DNA from: Dryocosmus kuriphilus
Lineage: Eukaryota; Arthropoda; Insecta; Hymenoptera; Cynipidae
NCBI GenBank assembly: GCA_038277395.1
Contig: CM076194.1
Span: forward strand, 185,350,788-185,414,787
Length of the DNA: 64,000 bases
Direction of reading: 5' to 3'
Shown here: positions 14,677 through 24,195 of the stretch, in pieces
Numbering within the stretch: the stretch's first letter is position 1
Layout: each line of letters opens with the position of its first letter
The notes under the pieces: generated by a model
Told to the model about the DNA's origin: nothing
What the model saw: the letters and a program-made list of their open reading frames with translations, nothing else
The model's database searches: none
Position numbers and translations under genes: made by a program

Positions 14677-15192
14677 ATGACGATCGATAAAACACTTCAT
14701 GTTGTTGGTAAACCTTCAACTATACTTTTTGAATTTATGATTGGACAATGTACTGGTAAAATATGGGATTTTTTTGAATACATCAAAGGAAAATATGGCC
14801 TGGGACCAAGGCGAGATATAGGTGAGTGGACATCAACCCACAGAAAACTGATTCGTCTTAAAGAACAAAGGACCTTCCTTATTACATGTAGGAAAAGTTC
14901 CATAATTCCAGCACACATTGAAATATCCACGAAACATTTTTATATTAACAACGCTCATTACAATGTACATAGAAAATTAGAGTCAGCAATATCTCATTTT
15001 CAAAAACAAATTTTAAACTCTGAAATTAAGAATTTAAAAATTTAGTTTACTTGATTAACTATTTAGGAAACTTTTCACAATATCTAAAACATCGTTTTAT
15101 ATAGAAATACCAAAGAACAATCTATGAATAACTTTTTTGCTTCACAAGAATTAATTCTAGAGAAAATAAGATTCAAAACTAGAACTGAATTT
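14677..15192 (+). pseudogene. PLE N-terminal fragment, last unit of block 1 (122-codon frame)
   Basis: The longest intact 5' part of the unit reading frame starts at the ATG of ATGACGATCGATAAAAC and runs 122 codons to a TAG at 15043-15045. A base difference near GGACAATGTACTGG keeps this unit in frame where others shift. Visible in order: a leader MTIDKTLHVVGKPS, the stretch GLGPRRDIGEWTS, then RLKEQRTFLITCRKSSIIP near residues 71-89. The last is close to the FLxRCRxxxIIP motif that I know from the region upstream of RT in Penelope-like proteins. The frame resumes after the TAG with LINYLGNFSQYLKHRLYRN and is cut by element A. No RT or GIY-YIG follows, so this is a non-autonomous remnant. The PLE assignment is from motif memory, not a search. 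Confidence 0.55.
15177..15192 (+). repeat. Left target-site duplication of element A copy 1
   Basis: AACTAGAACTGAATTT, 16 bp, repeated exactly at 20668-20683. It is normal satellite sequence, inside the second half of the PLE-like frame (residues KTRTEF), split by the insertion. Confidence 0.95.
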
Positions 15193-15348
15193 GAAGATGG
15201 CCGCGTGAACGGATGTAGTGTATCGTCGCTCCGTAAAATAGTCATTATTTTGGTCGGCTATTCACCGAATTTATTCGTAAAAAGTGCGCAAAAGTGAGCG
15301 TGAGTGTGCTCCAAGTCACCTTCCATAAGTGGAGAAGACAGTTATGAG

Positions 15349-15700
15349 CTAAAAGTGCACAAAAACTGTTGTCGTGAAAAAGCGTGTGACAGGTGTTATA
15401 GTGACTCGATATACGTATATCATACAGGGAAAAGAAATCTCGTAATTTAACGAGAAATCTGGGTTTTGATGTGGACCCTTGTGGCCAGCAGGCGTGGATT
15501 ATTTCGCTGTGAGAGTGAGTAACGCTAATTGTTGCAAAAAGTTGGTGTTTAGTTGACAAGAGTGAAGTTTTTCGATATACGTATATATGCGTATATAGTA
15601 CAGTGAACATAAAAGACGTTTATTAACGAGGAATCTGGTTCAGCGTACGGAACTTGGTGGCTGGCATGTGTGGATTTTGTTGCTGCATTATGAGGAATGG
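15349..15700 (+). promoter_or_regulatory. Two diverged ~173-bp direct repeats in the 5' leader of element A copy 1
   Basis: Repeat 1 starts at CTAAAAGTGCACAAAAAC (15349) and repeat 2 at CTAATTGTTGCAAAAAGT (15525). Shared islands in the same order: CAAAAA-TTG-GT, GACA, AGTGA, TCGATATACGTATAT, ACGAGAAATCTGG against ACGAGGAATCTGG, CTTGTGGCC against CTTGGTGGC, GTGGATT, and GCTG. The palindrome ATATACGTATAT occurs once in each. Duplicated leader modules are common in non-LTR elements and often carry promoter activity; that role here is inference. Confidence 0.65.
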
Positions 15701-15899
15701 GTGCTTCACGTCCATCAACGTAATGCTCAAGGTTTATTGAACAAGTTCTATTACTTTACCCTGGTTATTACTTTTAGAAACTACTGTTAACTGTTTGAAC
15801 AGTTTTCTCCAAATATGTCGCATTAGTGTTTAAATAAATTAAATAATTTTGACTTGTGTAAATGCAACTTTTAACAGGAATAAGTTAGAAAATCCTTGA

Positions 15900-17019
15900 A
15901 TGGATAACGGTGATCAGGAAGTTTTCTGTACGCCGAAAGGTGAGGAGAAAGAGAGAAAGGAAGAGGAAAGTATAGGAAAAACAGTGGAAAGGGAGAGATT
16001 GAGGGCGAAGAGTTTATTGTCGATAGAAGAGTTTTTGTCAAGAGGAAAAAGGGGAAAAAGAGAGAGAGTAGTGAGGAGAAGAAAGAACGAGATCTAGAAA
16101 TAGTAGTAAAGAAACAAACAATGTTTAAGACGCCGCCAGAAAAATCTAGGAAGGAAGAGGAGGAAAAGGGATCGGATAAAACAGAAGATAAAGAATCAGC
16201 AAGGATAAGAAGAATAATGAGGGAGTTGATGAGGGAGCACGAAGAAAAGCAGGAGAAAAGGGGGGAGGAAATCAAACAGGAAATTAGAAGAGAAATGGCT
16301 GAGGTTAAGAAAGAGATGAGGAAATGGAAGAAATAAAAAAAAATTTGGAAGAAAGAATGCAAGGTTTGGAAAAAAAAGCTAGAAAATCAGGAACAGGGCA
16401 GAAATAGAATAGAAGGGTTAGAGAAAAGGATAGGGAATATTGAAAGCTCAAAGCAGGACAGCAGAGGGAAACTTGAAAAATGGGAATAAAACTTAGAAAG
16501 AGAAAAAAAAAAAAGAGAAAATTAGAGAAAAGGGTAGAAGGGAAGGAGAGAGAGGAAAGAAAAAAGGAATATAGTGGTGAAGCGTTTAAGAGTAGAGGGT
16601 AAGGAATTGAAAGAAGGAGTGTAGGAAAATACTTAAAAAGGATAAAGGCGAATGTTGGAGTAGAGGGAAAAATAGGAAGAATAGGTAAAGGAAGGAGAAA
16701 GAAGAAGGGCAAATGGCACTGGTTTAAATTTAAAGAGCAGGTGATAAGTGGGAAAGTGAAAATCCTCTAAGAAAAAATTTATACGGTAGTGTGGAGAGAA
16801 TAGAGGATGACTTGAGCGTGGGCGGAAAAGGATAATGCAGTATCAGTTAAGGAAAAAAAAAAAGAAGAAAGAAAGAAGGGAAGAAGAACGTGGGTAAAAG
16901 TACGGAAGAAAAAACTGATAGATGGGGTGAGGTGGAATTGGGTTGAAGAAGGGGAGAAAAAGATAGTAAAAAGCAAGAAAGGGGGAATGGGAGAGAAGGA
17001 GAGGGACAGGGGAAAATAA
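15900..17019 (+). pseudogene. Element A copy 1 ORF1 (Lys/Glu-rich coiled coil), broken
   Basis: Starts MDNGDQEVFCTPKGEE. The first 60 codons are open, and this copy keeps five A at GGAAAAACAGTGG, so the frame continues where copy 2 is shifted. It is then broken near 16033 by extra T (GAGTTTTTG) and repeatedly by added A. The remainder is charged and heptad-like (MRELMREHEEKQEKRGEE, EIKQEIRREMAEVKKEMRK), which fits a trimerising coiled coil in a nucleic-acid-binding ORF1 protein. An in-frame TAG at 16622-16624 is shared with copy 2. The likely end is TAA at 17017-17019. No zinc knuckle is visible in ORF1. Confidence 0.6.
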
Positions 17020-17027
17020 GAGAGATT

Positions 17028-20000
17028 ATGGTAGGGGAAAATAAGAGAAGTGAGGAAAAAAAAAAGGAATGGAAGATATGCTATTGGAATATTTTCCAGG
17101 ACTGGAAAAAAAGGATAATGAAAAAATAAGAAATTTAAAGCAGTGGGAAGTAGTGGTAATGACGAAAACGTGGTTAGATGAAAAGGGATGGGAGAGGGTA
17201 AAGGGAAGATTACCAAAGGGTTATGTATGGAAGATACAAAATGCAAAGAAGAAGAATAAAAAGGAAGAGCAATGGGAGGAATGGCGATAGGAGTGAGAAG
17301 GGGTTTATAAATGACAAAAATAAGAGGCAAGGAAGAGGAAAGAAGAAAATGGAAGGAATAATAGTGCAAGAGGTGAAGTCGGGTTTAAAGAGAGATGGAA
17401 GAATAGTAGGGGTATTTATATAAACGAGGATATGCAGGAAAAATGGGAGAAAGATAAAAGAAAAGATTGAAAGAAAAAAAAAAGAAGAGGTAAGGCTTAT
17501 AATAGGAGGAAAGATTTTCATGCAAGGACAGGTTACAGAAAGAGGTGGCAGGGAATGGGAGAGGAGAGAGGAAGGAAATCAAAGGACAAAACAGTGAACG
17601 GGGAAGGAAAAGAAAATGCTAAAGGAACTAGAAGAGATAGGATGGTTTATCTTAAAGGAAGTATACAAAGGGATGAGGAAAGGGAAATACAAGGCCAGGA
17701 AAAAAAAAGGGAACGGTAATTGATTATGTAAATAAAATGTTAAAAGAGGTAAAGAATTCATTAAAAAAACTAGAAAAAAATAAATAAAAAAAAAAAGATC
17801 ATTTCCCAGTGATTGTGACAAAAAAAGGGAAAAAAGGAAGTGAAAAAAGAGAAAAAAAAAAGAAAAAAGGTAAAAAAAAAGAGAACAAAAAAAGGGGAAA
17901 AAAAAAAAAAAAATGAAGGAAAAAAAGGAAAATTCAGGGGGAAAATAAAGAATATGGAAAAAGGGTGAGGATAATGTAAACGAAGAAATGGAAAGAATGA
18001 CGGAAAAGATAAAAAGAAAAAAAAAAAAAAGTAAAAAAAGAGAAAAGGAGGAAAAAAGGAGGAGGAAAAAAAAAAAAAAATTAAGGAATGTAAAGGGAAA
18101 GAAAAGGCAGGTGAGAAGGGAATTAAGGAAAAAAAAAAAAAAAAAAAAAAAAATAACGGAGAAATACAGGAGGAAAAAAAGAGAATACACAGTGAGTGTG
18201 TGTGACAGAAAGAATAGAGGACGAAAAAAAAAGATTCGAACAAGAAGTAGAGAAGGCAAGGACGGAGGAAGAGGTTTGGAAGATAGTAAATAAAAGAAAA
18301 GGAAAAGAAAAGAAAAGTGTAAAGGATATAGAAAAAAGAGTGGAAAAAATATTTTATGGAAAAGTATAAAAGCTAGGAGGGGTTAGAGAAGAAAATTGGG
18401 AAAGGGCGAAAAAGAAAAGGGAAAGAGATAAGGAAGAGGACGAAAACGGAAAGAAATTAGCAAGGTGATAGAAAGCAATGAAGGATGACAAGGCGCCGTG
18501 GAGTAGATGAGATTCCAAATGAAGTTTGGAAAGATGGGGGAGAAGAGCTAAAGAATGGGTATGGTTAAAAATAAAAAATAGAGTATGGAGAGGAGAAGGA
18601 AAGAGTTATGGAAAGAAGGGGATAAGTGGTGCCGATAGTGAAAAGAGGTTAAAGGAGAGGAGGTGAAAGATTTATAGAGGAGTGGACATTAAAGCCGACG
18701 CTGTAAAAAAACTAATACGTTTCGGTGCTAGCGGAAAAGGTTGAAGAAAGAGGAAAGAGGAAAAAAAGATAGTGCCACCGAATCAACAGGATTCAGGAAA
18801 GGAATGGGGGTGATGGATAATATTTATGTGATGAATTATTTGGTGAATAAAAGGATTAAACAAGAGAAAGGAGGAATGATAGTAATGTTTTGTGGGACCT
18901 GAAGGCAGCGTTTGACCCACTGGAGAGAGAAGAAATAGAAAAAGTAATGGTGAAGAAAGGGGATAAGAGAGGGGTTAAGAAAGAGAGTAGCAGAAAATTT
19001 TTAGAGAGACAAAAAGCAGAGTAAAGATAGCAGAGCAAGTAGGAGAGAGCTTACTGGTTGGCAAGGGGTGTGAGACAAGGATGCACAGCTCAGCCCGTTG
19101 CTATTTAATATAGTAATATCAGACTTGGAGGAACAAATGAGGAAAAAAGGTTGGGGGGGAGTGAGGCTGGGGAGTGAAAGGATTTATACCCTGGCATATG
19201 CAGGACGATTTGGTGGTGATGGCAGAGGACGAAGAAGGGATGGCAGGGTTAATCACAGGATTAGAAAAATATTTGGATGAGAAAAAGTTGAAGTTAAATG
19301 AAGAAAAGACAAAGATAATGAGGCTTAGAAAAGGAAGGGGAAGAAAAAAAGTAGGCTATGGAGTGGAGGTGGAAAGGAATGAAGATAGAAGAGAAGTAAA
19401 GGAGTTCAAATATTTGGGATACACTGTACAGAATAATGGAGATCAAAAAGCGCATGTGAGAGAAAGGATAAGGAGAGCGGCAGGGGTAATGAAAACAGAA
19501 TTTTGATGGGGCATAGGGAAAAGAAGATTCAAGAAAGATTGGGAGAGAAGAATGTGGTATTTGATACGCTAGTATGGTCGGTAGTAGGATATGGAGCAGA
19601 GATATGGGGTTGGAAGAAAAGGGATGGAGATTGAAAGGTTACAAGAGAGCTGCTAAATACGATGGACGCTAGGAGTGGACTGGAGAAACGCCTGGATATA
19701 TGGTAAGAGAAGAAGCGCAAAGGGAAAAATTAGGTATTAAAGCAGTGAAAAGGGCATGGCAGATTTGAGGAGAAGTTGAGAGATGGAAGGGGTGGGGAGT
19801 TGGCAAGAAAAGTGTTTGAGGGAGGTCGAGGAGAGGAGAGGGAGGAGAATGGAATTGCCGAGATGGGAAGAAAGAAAGAAGGAGTGTCTCAGTGATAAAA
19901 GTATAGAGAGGGGGCAGAGGTAAACTTTGAAGAAGTGGAGAGAAGAGAGGAGGAAAGACAATTAGTGGAAAGATGGGAGATGATTGAAAGTTCGAAGTAT

Positions 20001-20333
20001 AATAAATGGTATAAGATGATAAAAAAGGAAGGATTTGCCAAAGTATTTAAGAAAGGGGTGGGGAGAAAAAGATGGATAAGGATAGCAAGATTTAGATTGG
20101 GTAGTGAGGATAAGGGAAGGGATGTACTGGGAAAAAAAAGGAGAACAGAGAATGCAGATTAGTAAATGGGAAGAGGAAAACATGGGAGCATGTATGGGAT
20201 GTATGTAGAAGAGGAAAGGAAGATAAAGGAAGTTGGCAGGAGAATGTGGGTAGGATTTTAGGAGAGGAAGGTATGAGGGAAGAATGGATGAAAGAATTGG
20301 AAGAAGCTAGAGGAAAGGAGTGAGGAGAAATGA
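17028..20333 (+). pseudogene. Element A copy 1 ORF2 (endonuclease-RT-CCHC), heavily broken
   Basis: The likely start is ATG at 17028, just after the ORF1 stop. Surviving pieces: endonuclease (EVVVMTKTWLDEKGW near 17150), RT motif A region (FVDLKAAFD with an extra G, near 18885-18915), GCPLSP region corrupted (GGATGCACAGCTCAG near 19079), YADD with one extra G (TATGCAGGACGATTTG near 19197), and a 110-codon piece 19174-19506 (LEKYLDEKKLKLNEEKTKIM, FKYLGYTVQNNGDQKAH). The C-terminal CCHC segment lies just before TGA at 20331-20333. The catalytic endonuclease Glu is Lys (17165-17167), as in copy 2. It cannot encode a working protein as it stands. Confidence 0.75.
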
Positions 20334-20667
20334 AAGTGTAAGAAAGCATGTCTGATAGAAAGGTGTAAAAAATGTATTAGATAATTAGAGTAGATTAGAT
20401 AATTAGATTAGATAATAAGAATAATATAAGTAAAGGAAACTTGCGACTACTGTGCAAAACTGAGTACATGAAAAGCGGCCGTTGTTGTTATTATTATAAT
20501 AAACGCTAGAGTAATGAAACGGACAGTAGAATAGAAATGTAAATAAAGTTAAAAAATAAGTGTAATAAGTGTAAGGATAAAATAAATAGTAATAGATAAG
20601 GTAAAAGATGTATGAGAAAAGAGGCATGTAAACCCTTAGGGGACTCATTATGAATAAAGAAGAAAAG
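20334..20667 (+). promoter_or_regulatory. Element A copy 1 3' leader with poly-A signal
   Basis: Non-coding tail holding a low-complexity (TTAGATAA)-like stretch at about 20378-20430, the segment GCGGCCGTTGTTGTTATTATT near 20475, and AATAAA at 20653-20658, nine bases before the end GAAGAAAAG. Copy 3 has the same tail at 41752-42085. There is no poly-A run, so the reverse transcriptase probably primes on this specific 3' end or on a short A-rich end. Confidence 0.65.
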
Positions 20668-20683
20668 AACTAGAACTGAATTT
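20668..20683 (+). repeat. Right target-site duplication of element A copy 1
   Basis: AACTAGAACTGAATTT, identical to 15177-15192. After it the satellite continues with ATACAGAAATTTGAATTCAG, the normal next sequence of the unit. Confidence 0.95.
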
Positions 20684-22970
20684 ATACAGAAATTTGAATT
20701 CAGAAAAAATAAGGTCATTCAACAAAAATTATGAATGTAAAATATTAATTGACCATATTATTTCTGAATTCAAATTTTAATTGTATCTTAATTTATATGT
20801 AAACAATCGACTATTTCAATTCAGTATCAGTTTATACCTCGAGGTCGTCAGACCCAAGACAAATCAGTAAAATGTTCTTCTTACAAAAATTGAGATTCAT
20901 ATACTTATTTATATTTTAAACTACTGACTAAGCTTGTAAAAATAAGGATTTAATTCATTTAACGGATTTCATAATGAATGTAAGTACTATGTTTTTGAAA
21001 AAATTTTTCGATTAGACTTGACTTTCAAATGTTATTAATTATTTCATATTATTAATTTTGGAATATAAAACCTGAAGGAGGCACAAAAGGGTGCTGAAAC
21101 GTCGTGTTTAGTTAATCATAATTATAATAAAGAGATCGTATGACCAATGAATATTAACTTGAAATTATTTAATTTCAAAGTTAGATTACTTTAATTTATG
21201 ATGATCCATAAACACTTCTTGTTGTTGGTAAACCTTCAACTATACTTTTTGAATTTATGGTCGATAAGGTACTGGTAAAAATATGGGATTTTTTGAATAC
21301 ATCAAAGGAAAACATGGCCTGGGACCAAGGCTAGATATAGGTGAGTGGACATCAACCAAAAAAACTGATTCGTCTTAAAGAACAAAGGACCTTCCCTATT
21401 AGATGTAGGAGAAGTTCCATTATTCCAGCACACATGGAAAATTCCACGAAACATTTTTATATTAACAACGCTCATTACAATGTACATAGAAATTAGAGTC
21501 AGCAATATCTCATTTTCAAAAACAAATTTTAAACTCGGAAATTGAAAAATTTAAAAATTTGGTTTACTTGTTTAACCTTTAGGAAACTTCTCACAATATT
21601 TAACACATCGTTTATATAGAAATATCAAAGAACAGTCTACAAATAATTTCTTTGCTTCCCAAGAATTAATTCTAGAGAAAATAAAACTTAAAACTAGAAC
21701 TGAATTTATACCGAAATTTGAATTCAGAAAAAATAAGACCATTCAACAAAATTATGAAAGTAAAATATTAATTGACATTTTAATTCAGAATTCAAATTCT
21801 AATTGTATCTAAATGTATATGTAAACAATCGACTATTTCAATTCAGTATCAGTTTATACCTCGAGGTCGTCAGACCAAGACACATCAGTAAAATGTTCTT
21901 CCTACAAAAGTTGAGGTACATGTAATTATTTATATTTTAAACTACTGACTAAGCTTGTAAAAAATAAGGATTTAACTAATTTTTGACGGATTTTCATAAT
22001 GAATGCAAGTACTATGTTTTTTGCAAAAGAAAAATTTTCTCGATTAGACTTGACTTTCAAATGTTATTTATTATTTCGTATTATTTATTTTAGAATATAA
22101 GAACCTGAAGAAGGCACAAAAGAGTGCCGAAACGTCGTGTTGTAATCAGAATTATTAATAAAGATGGTATGACCAATGAATACTAACTTGAAATTATTTA
22201 ATTTCAAAGTTAGATTACTTTAATTTATGATGATCCATAAAAACACTTCTTGTTGTTGGTAAACCTTCAACTATACTTTTTGAATTTATGGTCGATAAGG
22301 TACTGGTAAAATATGGGATTTTTTTGAATACATCAAAGGAAAACATGGCCTGGGACCAAGGCTAGATATAGGTGAGTGGACATCAACCCAAAGAAAACTG
22401 ATTCGTCTTAAAGAACAAAGGACCTTCCCTATTAGATGTAGGAGAAGTTCCACAATTCGAGCACACATTCAAAATTCCACGTTAACATTTCTATATTAAC
22501 AACGCTCATTACAATGTACATAGAAAATTAGAGTCAGCAATATTTCATTTTGAAAAACAAATTTTAAACTCGGAAATTGAAAATTAAAAATTTGGTTTAC
22601 TTGATTAACCATTTAGGAACTTCTCACAATATTTAACACATCGTTTATATAGAAATATCAAAGAACAGTCACACAAATAATTTTTTTGCTTCCCAAGAAT
22701 TTAATTCTAGAGAAAATAAAACTCAAAACTAGAACTGAATTTATACCGAAATTTGAATTCAGAAAAATAAGACCATTCAACAAAATTATGAAAGTAAAAT
22801 ATTAATTGACATTTTAATTCAGAATTCAAATTTTTTTTTTTAATTGTATCTAAATGTATATGTAAACAATCGACTATTTCAATTCAGTAATCAGTTTACT
22901 ACCTCGAGGTCGTCAGAACCAAGACACATCAGGTAAAATGTTCTTCTTACAAAAATTGAGATACATATAC
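20668..22970 (+). repeat. Satellite block 2: remainder of the interrupted unit plus two units
   Basis: The satellite resumes exactly at the target-site duplication of element A copy 1 and continues in the same phase. Ribozyme-like cores lie at 21072 (CTGAAGGAGG variant, with GTGCTGAAACG so the 3' side of stem II is altered) and 22105. Units here share markers such as ATGATCCATAAA in place of ATGACGATCGATAAA, and CGAGCACACATTC near 22455. The block stops at GATACATATAC (22970), where element B begins. The reading-frame remnants are shorter than in blocks 1 and 4, for example a frame loss near 21355 from a missing CCA. Confidence 0.9.
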
Positions 22971-23087
22971 TATATCTCTAACTTTTGGTTCCTAGTATTC
23001 CTTGAGCATTCATTGGCTCCTAACCTCTAAGCACACATAACCTCGGTTGTTCCCACGTGTCTCTAAACCTAAAAAATATTTATCCCT

Positions 23088-24050
23088 ATGGCCTCGAACA
23101 AAGGCACGTCTAAGATCAATCCCTCCGCTGAAAAAATCTGCAGAGGTTGTGCATCTAAAGTTGTTGATGCAACGTTTTGCTCAGGATGCTCCGCTCCCTC
23201 CCATCCTGCTTGTGCGGGTCTTTTGTGCTACATTGCCTACTGGTGCTTACACCCGTTGCTGTGGCTCTCGACCACCATCTCCAATTCGGGCTTTCGACCT
23301 GGAAGACTTTAACAGGATTATTCAGTCTGCCATCGGAACACTCCAAACTACACTTCAAACGAAGTTATCTGAGGACAACCAGAAAGTGCTTGACTCTGTC
23401 AAATCCATAGAGGAGAAGCTCGAGGGACTTCCGGAACGAGTTACTAAAAATAAAAAAAGCGCTCGACAGTGTTACTCCCCGGATTCAGGATATTGAAGGT
23501 ACGCTGGAATCTTTTGATTTAAATAATCATTCGGTGCTTGACAAAATAGAGCGTCGCAATGCTAGGAGACGCAACTTGATCCTTTTTGGGTTACCTGAGA
23601 GTAGTCGGGCCCAAACGTTCGCCCCGCTGGTTCCCCCTCTGTACCCAACCCAAAAAACTCCCCAAGTCCAAACTTTCCTGGAAAGCGTCCTACCCCCAGG
23701 TTCGTTGCCAACGTTCGAGGCATTCCGGCTTGGCACTTTGTCTCGTGATTTGCTCAAACCTAGCCCGGTTTTAAAATCTTTTTCCAGGATCAGCGTGCGG
23801 CGCAGGCGCTCTTGCACTCTTTTCCTAATTGCAATGAAGAACAGGGGAAAAAGGGGAAAAGGACAACGAGAGCATCAACGGCGAAGAATCTCAGCATCTG
23901 GATCCCCCGGACAGAACAAAGACGCAGCTTCAACAGATTCAGCATTTGAAAGAGACATAAAAATGCGACAGGAGGAGGAGAGGTGGATCTAAGGCTTGTG
24001 TTCAGGGACAATGTCCCAGTGTTAATGAGTGAACGGTCAAAAAAGGGCCC
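23088..24050 (+). pseudogene. Element B ORF1 (PHD-like finger, coiled coil, RRM-like region), frameshifted
   Basis: Begins MASNKGTSKINPSAEK. Residues about 17-45 hold CRGCASKVVDATFCSGC followed by SAPSHPAC, a Cys2-Cys2-His-Cys pattern like the PHD-type fingers in ORF1 of many insect Jockey-group elements. A frameshift near 23220 moves on to AFDLEDFNRIIQSAIGTLQ and a helical stretch (VKSIEEKLEGLPERVTK). Another near 23455 leads to LDKIERRNARRRNLILFGLPE (from 23537), typical of the RNA-binding region of L1-type ORF1 proteins, then FEAFRLGTLSRDLLKPSPVLKSF. The tail is broken around 23860-24050. Role by family: RNA chaperone and packaging protein. Confidence 0.7.
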
Positions 24051-24195
24051 TGAGTGTTCCTTCCTACGATTTCTCTTACGGCCCTCCTACCATGGTCTCT
24101 TCATGTAGTCAAGCCCACTTATGTAATAGTGTCGGTGTGACTCTTACACCACCTCAAGCGTTGTCTAATTATTAATGCTCTCGCATCTCTCTATA

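Larger units (their letters stand above)
1..15192 (+). repeat. Satellite block 1: 15 tandem ~1.02-kb PLE-derived units
   Basis: Head-to-tail array of about 15 units. The C that opens the hammerhead-like core falls at 232, 1261, 2280, 3304, 4328, 5348, 6369, 7392, 8411, 9431, 10453, 11474, 12500, 13528 and 14551, so spacing is 1019-1029 bp. Each unit runs, in order: ribozyme-like motif, AT-rich inverted repeat, short leader with ATGACGATCGATAAAAC, two-part decayed PLE-like reading frame, then about 250 bp of AT-rich non-coding sequence ending in TATAAAACCTGAAG. The last unit is interrupted after GAATTT at 15192 by element A. Units differ mainly by point changes and 1-bp indels in A/T runs. The first two carry CTGAAGC in place of CTGAAGA. 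No host gene is seen in this stretch. Confidence 0.93.
15193..20667 (+). mobile_element. Non-LTR retrotransposon element A, copy 1 (full length, decayed)
   Basis: About 5.47 kb, delimited by the 16-bp target-site duplication. It begins GAAGATGGCCGCGTGAACGG and ends GAATAAAGAAGAAAAG, without a long poly-A. Order: 5' leader with two diverged ~173-bp direct repeats, ORF1, ORF2 (APE endonuclease, RT, CCHC), 3' leader with AATAAA. The sense strand is extremely purine-rich. Compared with copy 2 it carries many extra A, T and G bases, and whole stretches are replaced by A, especially about 16330-18470, so few long frames survive. Clade: the APE-RT-CCHC layout without RNase H that I can see fits the I/R1/Jockey assemblage; I cannot place it more finely. 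Confidence 0.92.

Noticed and set aside
1..15192. CRISPR array as an explanation for the regular repeats
   Set aside because: The period is about 1.02 kb with no short repeat and unique spacer pattern, no cas genes, and a eukaryotic transposon context.
17579..18259. Long minus-strand frames rich in Phe, Ser, Leu and Pro in element A
   Set aside because: They are the complement of purine-rich coding sequence; a purine-rich strand rarely produces stops on its complement. Length here reflects composition.
16330..18470. Targeted G-to-A hypermutation (RIP- or deaminase-like) in element A copy 1
   Set aside because: T and C also become A and there are many indels, so no single base-change class dominates. 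A sequencing or consensus fault is more likely.
20378..20430. TTAGATAA-like stretch as telomeric repeat (insect TTAGG)
   Set aside because: The motif is irregular and AT-rich, lacks GG, and recurs in the same place in copy 3; it is part of the element A tail.
22971..24050. Element B ORF1 as a host PHD-finger gene
   Set aside because: It is followed directly by LINE endonuclease and RT, has LINE ORF1-type downstream motifs, and is frameshifted.
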